A stretch of 64,000 nucleotides of DNA, from assembly GCA_035945115.1 (NCBI GenBank), contig DASZAN010000003.1:11356-75355 (forward strand). The letters run 5' to 3'. Positions within the stretch are counted from its first letter, which is position 1, and every line of letters starts with the position of its first letter. Made by a program: the position numbers and the translations under genes. Shown in pieces: positions 1 through 7,057 of this stretch. The DNA comes from DAHUYF01 sp035945115 (lineage in GTDB: Bacteria; Pseudomonadota; Alphaproteobacteria; ATCC43930; CGMCC-115725). The notes under the pieces were generated by a model. The model searched no databases, was not told where the DNA came from, and worked only from the letters and a program-made list of their open reading frames with translations.

Positions 1-504
1 ATCGGCGCGGACGAGACGCTATCGCGGCTTCTCGCAGACGGGCGCATCGACGCGCTCTATACTGCCCGCACTCCCTCGACCTACCACTCACATCCCACGG
101 CAGTGCGGCGGCTCTTCGAGAATTATACCGAGGTCGAGCGCGCTTATTTCCGGAAGACCAAAATCTTCCCGATCATGCATACCGTCGTCATTCGCCGCGA
201 TATCTATGAGGCGCATCTCTGGATCGCGCAGTCGCTTTGCAAGGCCTTTTCTGCAGCCAAAGCTCGGGCTTATGACGATCTCGCAACGACAGCGGCGCTC
301 AAGACCATGCTGCCCTGGCAAACGGCGCATGCCGAGGAGGCGCGCCGCGAGCTCGGCGAAGACTGGTGGCCCTACGGTTTGGCATCGAACCGTTCCGTGC
401 TCGACACTTTTCTCAGATACCATCACGAGCAGGGCTTGTCGAAACGTCGGCTTCAGCCGGAGGATCTGTTCGCTCCCGAGACGCGCGAGAGCTTCAAGGT
501 CTGA
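1..504 (+). CDS. 4,5-dihydroxyphthalate decarboxylase-like / binding-protein-like, 5'-truncated
   Basis: The frame is open from the first base of the window and ends at TGA 502-504, so only the C-terminal 167 residues are present. The text resembles the C-terminal half of proteins annotated as 4,5-dihydroxyphthalate decarboxylase, which share the periplasmic-binding-protein fold of the NMT1/THI5-like group: IDALYTARTPS, a TEVERAYFRKTKIFPIMH segment and a DWWPYGL motif near the end. Members either act in phthalate breakdown or are substrate-binding relatives of unknown ligand, and the missing N-terminus prevents choosing. Two further solute-binding proteins follow downstream, which favours a ligand-binding interpretation of the locus. 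The family call is fairly good, the enzyme activity uncertain. Confidence 0.7.
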   Translation: MGADETLSRLLADGRIDALYTARTPSTYHSHPTAVRRLFENYTEVERAYFRKTKIFPIMHTVVIRRDIYEAHLWIAQSLCKAFSAAKARAYDDLATTAALKTMLPWQTAHAEEARRELGEDWWPYGLASNRSVLDTFLRYHHEQGLSKRRLQPEDLFAPETRESFKV

Positions 505-510
505 GCGTCT

Positions 511-551
511 GCGGGAACCTCCCGCATTTGCCGAAAACTTGCGGCAAATGC
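511..551 (+). terminator. Hairpins downstream of the first gene, possible terminator
   Basis: Two overlapping inverted repeats follow the stop codon at 504: GCGGGA/TCCCGC at 511-525 with a 3-base loop, and GCATTTGCCG/CGGCAAATGC at 524-551 with an 8-base loop and a perfect 10-bp stem. They share two bases and so are mutually exclusive. No clear T-run follows, so intrinsic termination is only suggested. Confidence 0.35.
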
Positions 552-637
552 CCGACGAAAATCCTGTATCCGCGGTTGACGCGCACTCATAATGCGCCAG
601 GGCATTGCGACCGATTTTGGCGCGCGCACGAACAGAG

Positions 638-1585
638 ATGATGATGCTGAGCGGAGACAAGCGGGCTAGCCTTTCGTCCAACTTGCTCGACGGCAAGGAT
701 GGCGGCGCGAGTGAACGGTCCGCCCCTCAGTCGCAGCAAGCCGCGAACGGCGCCGCGAAAAGCGACCCCAAGCAGCGCGACACGGTGCTTTACAATAAAG
801 GCGCGGCATCGGCTTCCGGCTTTCGTCCGCGATACTGGTCCTATGATGCGCAGTCGGCTGATCAGGCCGCGACGGTAACGCCGTTCCCGGTCAGCGCGGC
901 GCCGCCCGGAACGCCGGCGCGCGAGGCCGCTGGTGCCAATTCTCGCGCGAAACTGGTCATGATCGGTCTCGGCGCCTTCAGCACCGTGGCGCTCATCGCA
1001 TCGGCGAGCTTATTCCTTCTGTCGCGCACCCATGATGGGAGCGTTGCAGCGGCGCCGACGCCATCCACGGTGGTCGCCGCTGCACCGGCGCCGACCGTTG
1101 TCACGCCGGTAGCGGTACCAGTGCCCGCCATTGCCACACCCGCACCCACTCCCACCATTGCCACGCCGCCGCCCGTCGCGGCCGAAGAGCCGGTTCCAGC
1201 GGCGGAACGCCGCCCTCAACCGGCGCCTGCGGCGCCCGAGGAAAAGCCGATCGTCGCTGCACCGCCCCTTCTGGCTCCGCTCGTTCCGGCTCCGCTCGCG
1301 CCGGCGGAGATCGAGGAGCTCGTGAGCCGCGGCGGTAAGCTTCTCGCCACGGGTGACATCGCGGCGGCACGGGTCTTCTTCGAGCGCGCTGCCGAGCAAG
1401 GAAACGCCGCCGCGGCGACCGCCGCCGGCAAGACCTATGATCCGCTCTATTTCGAAGAGGCGCATGTTCGCGGCATCCGCGCCGATCCCGTTGCTGCCGC
1501 GAAATGGTACCGGCGCGCCAGCGCTGCCGGCGACAAAGAGGCGGATCTGCGCATGCAAAAATTGATCGCGCGCTACACCGGCTGA
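638..1585 (+). CDS. Membrane-anchored Pro/Ala-rich protein with C-terminal SEL1/TPR-like repeats
   Basis: A 315-residue protein. The N-terminal 100 residues are polar and low-complexity, followed by one hydrophobic segment at about residues 104-129 (MIGLGAFSTVALIASASLF), a long Pro/Ala/Val linker, and a C-terminal helical region of about 85 residues that reads like SEL1/TPR repeats (ARVFFERAAEQGN, AAKWYRRASAAGDKEAD). The topology suggests a cytoplasmic N-terminus with periplasmic repeats for protein contact. I chose the ATG cluster at 638-646 over an upstream in-frame TTG at 605; neither has a strong ribosome site. It lies 34 bases before the TAXI protein gene and probably shares its transcript. 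No precise function is recognised. Confidence 0.7.
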   Translation: MMMLSGDKRASLSSNLLDGKDGGASERSAPQSQQAANGAAKSDPKQRDTVLYNKGAASASGFRPRYWSYDAQSADQAATVTPFPVSAAPPGTPAREAAGANSRAKLVMIGLGAFSTVALIASASLFLLSRTHDGSVAAAPTPSTVVAAAPAPTVVTPVAVPVPAIATPAPTPTIATPPPVAAEEPVPAAERRPQPAPAAPEEKPIVAAPPLLAPLVPAPLAPAEIEELVSRGGKLLATGDIAAARVFFERAAEQGNAAAATAAGKTYDPLYFEEAHVRGIRADPVAAAKWYRRASAAGDKEADLRMQKLIARYTG

Positions 1586-1619
1586 CGCACGACCAACTCC
1601 CGACCAAGAAGGTGATGCG

Positions 1620-2750
1620 ATGAAGGTTTTCCGCAGCGAAGACCGGCGCTTGGCGCTCGGCTCAGCCGTTGCCGTGGCGATGTCGCTTGGGGTTGCGACG
1701 CCCGGCATGGCGCAGAGCGTCGTCGAGCGCGCTAACCGGGGCGTCGTCGAGATCATCGCGAGCGGCATCGGCAGCACGCGGACCGTCATGGCCGAAGACC
1801 TCGCCGATGTGGTCGACGACGGCGCGACGCGGCGGGTCGTTCCGGTGATCGGCAAGGGGTCGCTCCAAGACATCGTCGATCTCAAATCGTTGCGCGGCAT
1901 CGATCTCGCCATTGTCCAAAGCGATGCACTCGAGCTCGTGAAGGCACAGCGCCTCTTGCCGGGTGTGGAGAACGCTGTCTCCTACATCGCGAAGCTCTCG
2001 TCTGAAGAATTTCACCTGCTGGCGCGTGCCGATATCAAGACGGTGACCGACCTCGCCGGCAAACGCGTCAATTTCGGTGCGCCGACGGAAGGAACGGCGC
2101 TGACCGCCCCGCGGCTGTTCGAACTGCTGGGTGTCAAGATCGAGGCCACCAACTACAACCAGGCGCTCGCGCTCGAAAAGCTGAAAAGCGGGGAGATCGC
2201 CGCGATGGCCTATGTCGTCGGCAAGCCCGCACCGTTCTTTGCCGAGCTCGGCGGGCAGAACGGGCTCCATCTCGTCGGCTTGCCGCTGCGAGCGGAGATC
2301 ACGGCCGCCTACCTTCCGGCGCGGATTTCCGCCGAGGATTATCCGGGCTTGCTGCCGGCGCACACCGGCGTCGATACCGTGGCAGTCGGCTCGGTCCTCA
2401 TCGCAGCCAACCTCGCACCTGATTCCGAGCGGTACCGCAATGTCGCCAACTTCGTCGAGGTCTTCTTTACGCAGTTCTCGCGCCTCCTCGAATCGCCGCA
2501 TCACCCGAAATGGAACGAGGTCAACCTCGCCGCCGAGCTGCCGCACTGGCGCCGGTTTCCTGCCGCCGAGAGCTGGATCAAGCGCAATGGCGGCACGCCG
2601 GTTGCCCTCAACGACGAGCAGATGCGCGACATCTTCGCCAAGTTCCTGGACGAACGGAGCCGAGCGAGCGGCGCTACCGCGTTGAGCAGCGAACAGAAGA
2701 GCCAGCTCTTCGATCAATTCCGGCGCTGGCAAGGGGAGCACCTTCGCTAG
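1620..2750 (+). CDS. TAXI-family TRAP transporter solute-binding protein
   Basis: A 376-residue exported protein. A hydrophobic signal segment ends near AMSLGVATPGMAQS (residue ~32). The body has the TAXI features: IIASGIG near the start, VVPVIGKGSLQDIVDLKSLRGIDLAIVQ, then DLAGKRVNFGAPTEGTA, the ligand-cleft segment. TAXI proteins bind small organic acids or amino acids and normally deliver them to a fused DctQM-type permease. No permease gene lies beside it, so it is either an orphan component serving a permease elsewhere or a binding-only sensor. The upstream SEL1-like gene is 34 bases away and probably cotranscribed; a family 5 binding protein starts 55 bases downstream. Confidence 0.88.
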   Translation: MKVFRSEDRRLALGSAVAVAMSLGVATPGMAQSVVERANRGVVEIIASGIGSTRTVMAEDLADVVDDGATRRVVPVIGKGSLQDIVDLKSLRGIDLAIVQSDALELVKAQRLLPGVENAVSYIAKLSSEEFHLLARADIKTVTDLAGKRVNFGAPTEGTALTAPRLFELLGVKIEATNYNQALALEKLKSGEIAAMAYVVGKPAPFFAELGGQNGLHLVGLPLRAEITAAYLPARISAEDYPGLLPAHTGVDTVAVGSVLIAANLAPDSERYRNVANFVEVFFTQFSRLLESPHHPKWNEVNLAAELPHWRRFPAAESWIKRNGGTPVALNDEQMRDIFAKFLDERSRASGATALSSEQKSQLFDQFRRWQGEHLR

Positions 2751-2805
2751 GTCCTCGCCGATCGATCGCCTCAGGCACACCCGTTTCGGATAGGGGGAGA
2801 TTCCA

Positions 2806-4428
2806 GTGTACGATCACCGTCGCTTCAAGTTTGCCAAATGCCTTCCGCTTCACCGCCTTTGCGCGGCAGCGCTTCTTGGCCTCGCGACGGCATCCGCGGC
2901 GATTGCCGCGGATGGGACAGTGCCGCCCAAGCGTGGCGGCGTGCTCGATTTCGCCGTCGATACCGAGCCCGGCAACTACGATTGCCACGGCAACGTCTCC
3001 TTCGCCGCGCTTCATCCGATTGCGCCACACTATTCGATGCTGTTGAAGTTCGACGGCACTGCCTATCCCCAAGTGAAAGGCGATCTCGCAGAGTCCTGGA
3101 CGGTCTCCCCGGACAAGCTCACTTACACCTTCAAGCTCCGCCCGAACGTGCAATTTCACGACGGCACTCCCCTCACCGCGACCGACGTGAAAGCGAGCTA
3201 TGAGCGCATCATCCATCCGCCGGAGGGCGTGGTCTCGGCGCGCCAGGTGAGCTATGCGGCGATCGCCAAGATCGAGACGCCGGATCCACTTACGGTGGTG
3301 TTCAAGCTCAGTTGGCCGGAGGCGGCTATGCTGGCGAATTTCGCCTCGCCGTGGAACTGCATCTACAGCGCCGCCAAGCTCAAGGACGACCCCCTTTTCC
3401 CCAAGACCCACATTCTCGGCAGCGGTCCTTTCAGCTTCGTCGAGCATGTGAAGGGCGATCACTGGACCGGAAAGCGTTTCGACAAGTATTTCCTCGCCGG
3501 CAAGCCTTATCTGGACGGCTACACGGCGCATTTCGTCGCCGGCGCCAAGGTGATCGACGGCTTGCGCGGTGGAACCATCAAGGCCGAGTTCCGCAGCATC
3601 ACGCCGAGTGAGCGCGATCAGCTCGCCGAAGCCTTGGGCGATAAGATCTATGTCGGTGAGACCCCATGGCTCATCGACTTGATGGTGGTCTTCAACGTGG
3701 CAAAGCCACCCTTCGATGACGCGCGCGTGCGCCGCGCTCTTTCACTCGCAATCGATCGCTGGCAAGCAGCGGAGAGTTTATCGAATACGACCTTCTTGAA
3801 GTTCGTCGGCGGTGCCATGCGCCCCGGCTTCGCCATGGCGACCCCGGAGGCGGAGTTGACCGCCCTTCCCGGCTTCTCGCACGACATCGCCGCCGCTCGC
3901 GCCGAGGCGAAGCGCCTGCTCGAGCAAGCCGGGGTCCGTAGCCTCACGCTCAAGCTCACCAATCGCGACGTCGCCATGCCCTATGGTCCGGCCGCCGACT
4001 ATCTGATCGCTGCCTGGAAGGAGATCGGTGTCAGCGTCACGCAAGAAAAGTTCAACACCAAGGAATGGGAAGGCGCGCTGCAACGCCGCGCCTTCGACGT
4101 GGCGATTGATTTCGGCGGCGACTACTTCGATGATCCGACCCTGCAGCTTGCCAAGTACGTCTCGAGTGATCTCTCGCCGAGCAATTTCTCCGGCTCCGCC
4201 GACCGCTTTCTCGACGGCCTCTATGTCGGGCAAGCCGTAACCACCGATCCCCGGCAACGCGCGAAGATTGTGCGTGAGTTCGAACGCCACGCGCTCACGC
4301 AGGCTTACAGCGTGCCGTTCCTTTGGTGGAACCGTATCGTCGCCGCGTCACCGGCAATGAAGGGATGGAATTTGACGCCTAGCCACTATCTCGAGCAGGA
4401 CCTCGCCGAGGTCTGGCTCGATCGCTGA
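2806..4428 (+). CDS. ABC transporter substrate-binding protein, family 5 (peptide/nickel type)
   Basis: A 540-residue periplasmic binding protein of the DppA/OppA/NikA family. The GTG start at 2806 is supported by a purine-rich AGGGGGAGA about 6 bases upstream. A signal peptide covers about the first 35 residues (LCAAALLGLATASAAIA). Family motifs include PKRGGVLDF at the mature N-terminus, LAESWTVSPDKLTYTFKLRP and VQFHDGTPLTATDVKASYER, and DARVRRALSLAIDR. Such proteins deliver oligopeptides, nickel or other ligands to an ABC permease, but no permease or ATPase genes are adjacent, so the transporter must be encoded elsewhere. It faces the next gene tail to tail with only 7 bases between stops. 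Confidence 0.92.
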   Translation: MYDHRRFKFAKCLPLHRLCAAALLGLATASAAIAADGTVPPKRGGVLDFAVDTEPGNYDCHGNVSFAALHPIAPHYSMLLKFDGTAYPQVKGDLAESWTVSPDKLTYTFKLRPNVQFHDGTPLTATDVKASYERIIHPPEGVVSARQVSYAAIAKIETPDPLTVVFKLSWPEAAMLANFASPWNCIYSAAKLKDDPLFPKTHILGSGPFSFVEHVKGDHWTGKRFDKYFLAGKPYLDGYTAHFVAGAKVIDGLRGGTIKAEFRSITPSERDQLAEALGDKIYVGETPWLIDLMVVFNVAKPPFDDARVRRALSLAIDRWQAAESLSNTTFLKFVGGAMRPGFAMATPEAELTALPGFSHDIAAARAEAKRLLEQAGVRSLTLKLTNRDVAMPYGPAADYLIAAWKEIGVSVTQEKFNTKEWEGALQRRAFDVAIDFGGDYFDDPTLQLAKYVSSDLSPSNFSGSADRFLDGLYVGQAVTTDPRQRAKIVREFERHALTQAYSVPFLWWNRIVAASPAMKGWNLTPSHYLEQDLAEVWLDR

Positions 4429-4435
4429 TTCGGCG

Positions 4436-5107
4436 TTAGGGCGTCTTTCCAGCGGAGGGAGGCTGCGGCATCTGCTGCATGATCTGCGGCATCTCTTGCT
4501 GCTTATATCCGGCGGGAATCTCGAAGAGGCTTGGCGGCTGCGGTGCCTCGCGGATGTCGCGCAGCTCCATGCCGTGACCGGCAGCGTTGACGCTTCGCAC
4601 CATGAATTTGAGTCTGGGATCGATCCAGACGAAGCCGTCATCGCCCTTGCTCGAGCTTGCCGCATATTTGATCGTTTCTCGCCCGCCGACCGTCTCGGTC
4701 CCGACACGGCGGCATGTCCAATGCGTATCGTCGCCGTCGGCTGCGCCCCGCGCTTGCCAGGTATGGCAGGGGTCATCGACATCGACCGGCATGAAGGCCT
4801 GATTCATATGGCCCAGTCGCCGCATGTCGACGAAAGTCTTTTCTTGCGGCAGCAACAGAATGGCGGTGTTCGCCGCAACATCCACCACCATGACGGTGCC
4901 AGCGGGGCCATTCGTCTCGGCACGCACCTTGTTGCCGCTCACATGGATCGTGCGAGTCGCGGCGTCGGTCGTAGGGACGCCGAGCACCATGACATCGGCG
5001 GAGAACTCTTGCGCCGACGCGGGGGAGAAGAGCAACGACCCTGCGATCGCCGCGACAGCGGCAAGCCTTGTTCGAGCAATCGGTCGTGCGAACATCCAAT
5101 GCATCAT
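4436..5107 (-). CDS. Secreted protein of unknown function, DUF4412-like
   Basis: The 223-residue reading starts at ATG 5107, the first of two adjacent Met codons, directly before a signal peptide (ARTRLAAVAAIAGSLLFSPASAQ). A longer frame upstream lacks a signal-like start and overlaps the divergent promoter region. The mature part is beta-rich: VRAETNGPAGTVMVVDVAANTAILLLPQEKTFVDMRR, a Cys pair in CHTWQARGAAD and WTCRRVG that may form a disulfide, and DDGFVWIDPRLKFMVRSV. This pattern resembles DUF4412/LolA-like envelope proteins. The C-terminus is Met/Pro/Gln-rich. Function is not known. Divergent from the GST gene. Confidence 0.7.
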   Translation of the reverse strand: MMHWMFARPIARTRLAAVAAIAGSLLFSPASAQEFSADVMVLGVPTTDAATRTIHVSGNKVRAETNGPAGTVMVVDVAANTAILLLPQEKTFVDMRRLGHMNQAFMPVDVDDPCHTWQARGAADGDDTHWTCRRVGTETVGGRETIKYAASSSKGDDGFVWIDPRLKFMVRSVNAAGHGMELRDIREAPQPPSLFEIPAGYKQQEMPQIMQQMPQPPSAGKTP

Positions 5108-5254
5108 CGCACGATCGCAGAGAAATGGGTATGCCGGCAAGCGCTGGTCGCAGTCCGCGTCCTGTCTTTTACGGCGGTCGTGTGGTGCCCATGGACAGCG
5201 CGCGCGCAGAGCGGCAAAATCGGCCGAGTTCAACGAAAGAACCGGAGGAATTCC

Positions 5255-5893
5255 ATGCTGACGCTCTTCTATGGCCCTGGCGCCTGCTCGATGGCGTCTC
5301 ACATCACCATCGAGGAATGCGGCGCACCCTATGAGGCGAAGCAGGTGGCGCTTGCGAAGGGAGAGCAGAAGACGGCCGAATATCTCAAGATTAATCCGCG
5401 CGGCAAGGTGCCGGCATTGCGCCTCGACGACGGCAGCGTGCTTACCGAGAATACGGCGATCCTGACATATCTCGCGAAGCGCTTCTCGGAAAAGAACCTC
5501 TTTCCCAAGGACGTCGCGGCGGAATCGCGCTGCATATCGATGATGGCGTGGCTATCGAACACCGTGCATCCGGCATTCACGCATATCTTCCGGCCGGAGC
5601 GTTTCAGTGAGGATCAGAGCGCGTTACCCGGCATCAAGGACATGGGGAAGAAGAACTTTTGGGCGGCGCTCCAGGAGATCGACCAGCTCGTCGCTGGAAA
5701 GAAATGGATGCAGGGGGACCAATTCACGACATGCGATCCTTATGCGCTCGTCTTCTATGGTTGGGGCGCGCGGGTCGAGCTTCCCGTGAAGGAACTCACA
5801 AACTATACCGGATGGAAGAACCGCATGCTCGAGCGGCCAGCGGTGCGCAAGATTCTCGAACGCGAACAGAACATCCTGCTCAAAGCTGCGTGA
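5255..5893 (+). CDS. Glutathione S-transferase
   Basis: A 212-residue cytosolic enzyme that conjugates glutathione to electrophiles, of the bacterial beta-class/YfcG-like group. The N-terminal thioredoxin-like domain starts LTLFYGPGACSMASHI, with the beta-class GACS motif where Cys10 or Ser11 contacts glutathione. The cis-proline loop KINPRGKVPAL and the glutathione gamma-glutamyl contact LTENTAILTYLA follow. The C-terminal helical domain has the DPYALVFYGWG segment. ATG 5255 is preceded by a clear GGAGG 6 bases upstream. It is divergent from the secreted protein gene on the minus strand, with about 150 bases of shared promoter region. Confidence 0.92.
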   Translation: MLTLFYGPGACSMASHITIEECGAPYEAKQVALAKGEQKTAEYLKINPRGKVPALRLDDGSVLTENTAILTYLAKRFSEKNLFPKDVAAESRCISMMAWLSNTVHPAFTHIFRPERFSEDQSALPGIKDMGKKNFWAALQEIDQLVAGKKWMQGDQFTTCDPYALVFYGWGARVELPVKELTNYTGWKNRMLERPAVRKILEREQNILLKAA

Positions 5894-5976
5894 TCGCGTC
5901 CGCCATTGCGCGATTTACCCTCCCAGTCGCGCGCCGGCGGGCCTAAGCTCTCACGGAAGAGCGAGCGGAGGAGCCC

Positions 5977-6501
5977 ATGAACGCTGTCTCTCGCATTCTC
6001 GCCGCGTCTGCTGCAGCATCGTTGGCGGCGGCCTGCGCGGCGCCCTCGGCCGTTTATTACGAACCGCCCGCCGGCCTAACCGCGGGCCAGGCCGTGAGCG
6101 TCCTTGGCAGCAAGGACCCGAAGTTCTTGCTGCAGTCGAGCGAATACCGTCTGGTTTGGGCCGTTGACGGCAAGCTGGTGAAAAATTCCGCCTATCGCTG
6201 GGATCAACCTCTCCTCATCAGCGCCGACGAGCCGCATCGCTTGAGCCTCGGCTACGGCTGGGGGGCGACGACCGGCTGGACCGACGTGACCGTCATCGGC
6301 AAGCCCGGGACGACGGTCGTCGTCAAGGCTGAGGATGTCGATCCCGATCGCCTCGCGCGGATGTGGCTTGAAGATGGGAGCACAGGGCAAGTCATCGGCG
6401 AAAAGATGCCGGTGCAGCTGGTCTATGGCTATGCGCCGCCGATGCCGACGGTGGTCGACACGGAGGTCATTCCGATTCAGGCGACGCGGCTACGCCACTG
6501 A
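5977..6501 (+). CDS. Putative lipoprotein of unknown function
   Basis: A 174-residue protein with a signal sequence ending in a lipobox, LAAAC with Cys20 as the predicted lipidated residue, so it is probably anchored in the outer membrane or inner-membrane outer leaflet. The mature part is beta-rich with a repeated turn pattern (YRLVWAVDGKLVKNSAYRWDQPLLI, RLSLGYGWGATTGWTDVTVIG). AGCGGAGGAG precedes ATG 5977 by about 5 bases. No family or function is recognised. It ends 25 bases before the stop of coaD on the opposite strand. Confidence 0.7.
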   Translation: MNAVSRILAASAAASLAAACAAPSAVYYEPPAGLTAGQAVSVLGSKDPKFLLQSSEYRLVWAVDGKLVKNSAYRWDQPLLISADEPHRLSLGYGWGATTGWTDVTVIGKPGTTVVVKAEDVDPDRLARMWLEDGSTGQVIGEKMPVQLVYGYAPPMPTVVDTEVIPIQATRLRH

Positions 6502-6526
6502 CGCGATTGTCGGACGGACACCCGTC

Positions 6527-7057
6527 TTATCCTTTTTTGAACCCCTTCTTGCCTTCGGCGAACCGTTCAGTAATGCGGCCGGCGACGTTGGGGCTCACGA
6601 AATGGGTGACATCGCCGCCAAGCTGGGCGATCTCCTTGACGAGGCGCGAGGAGATGAATTGGTACTTGTCGTTTGCCATCAAGAACACGGTCTCGATGGT
6701 CGGGTTGAGCCGGTTATTCATGCCAGCCATCTGGAACTCGTATTCGAAATCCGACACGGCGCGGAGACCGCGCACGATCATGGTGGCACCGACCTCCATG
6801 GCGAAATGCATCAGCAGATTGTCGTAGGACCGCACCTCGATGCGCTTCCTCGTATCGGCATCGGCGAAATTGGCGATCTCCTCCTTGACGATGGCGACCC
6901 GCTCGTCGGTCGAGAACAGCGGACCTTTGCCGATATTGCGGGCGACGCCGAGGACGAGGCGATCGACAAGCTTGGTGGCTCTGAGGATGATGTCGGTGTG
7001 GCCGTTGGTGATGGGATCGAACGTGCCGGGATAGATGCCGACGCGCGTCTTACTCAT
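6527..7057 (-). CDS. coaD: Phosphopantetheine adenylyltransferase
   Basis: A 176-residue enzyme of coenzyme A synthesis that joins 4'-phosphopantetheine and ATP to give dephospho-CoA. The nucleotidyltransferase fold is seen in YPGTFDPITNGHTDII (TxGH-type ATP-binding motif), VRGLRAVSDFEYEFQMAGMN and the ISSRLVKEIA motif near the C-terminus. ATG 7057 gives the standard N-terminus SKTRVGIYPG. The start overlaps the 3' end of gyrA by 8 bases, implying translational coupling; gyrA-coaD adjacency is common in alphaproteobacteria. Confidence 0.97.
   Translation of the reverse strand: MSKTRVGIYPGTFDPITNGHTDIILRATKLVDRLVLGVARNIGKGPLFSTDERVAIVKEEIANFADADTRKRIEVRSYDNLLMHFAMEVGATMIVRGLRAVSDFEYEFQMAGMNNRLNPTIETVFLMANDKYQFISSRLVKEIAQLGGDVTHFVSPNVAGRITERFAEGKKGFKKG

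Noticed and set aside
2212..2685. Ser/Arg-rich frames inside the TAXI and neighbouring genes
   Set aside because: Arg/Ser-rich translations are shadows of high-GC codons in other frames with no motif support.
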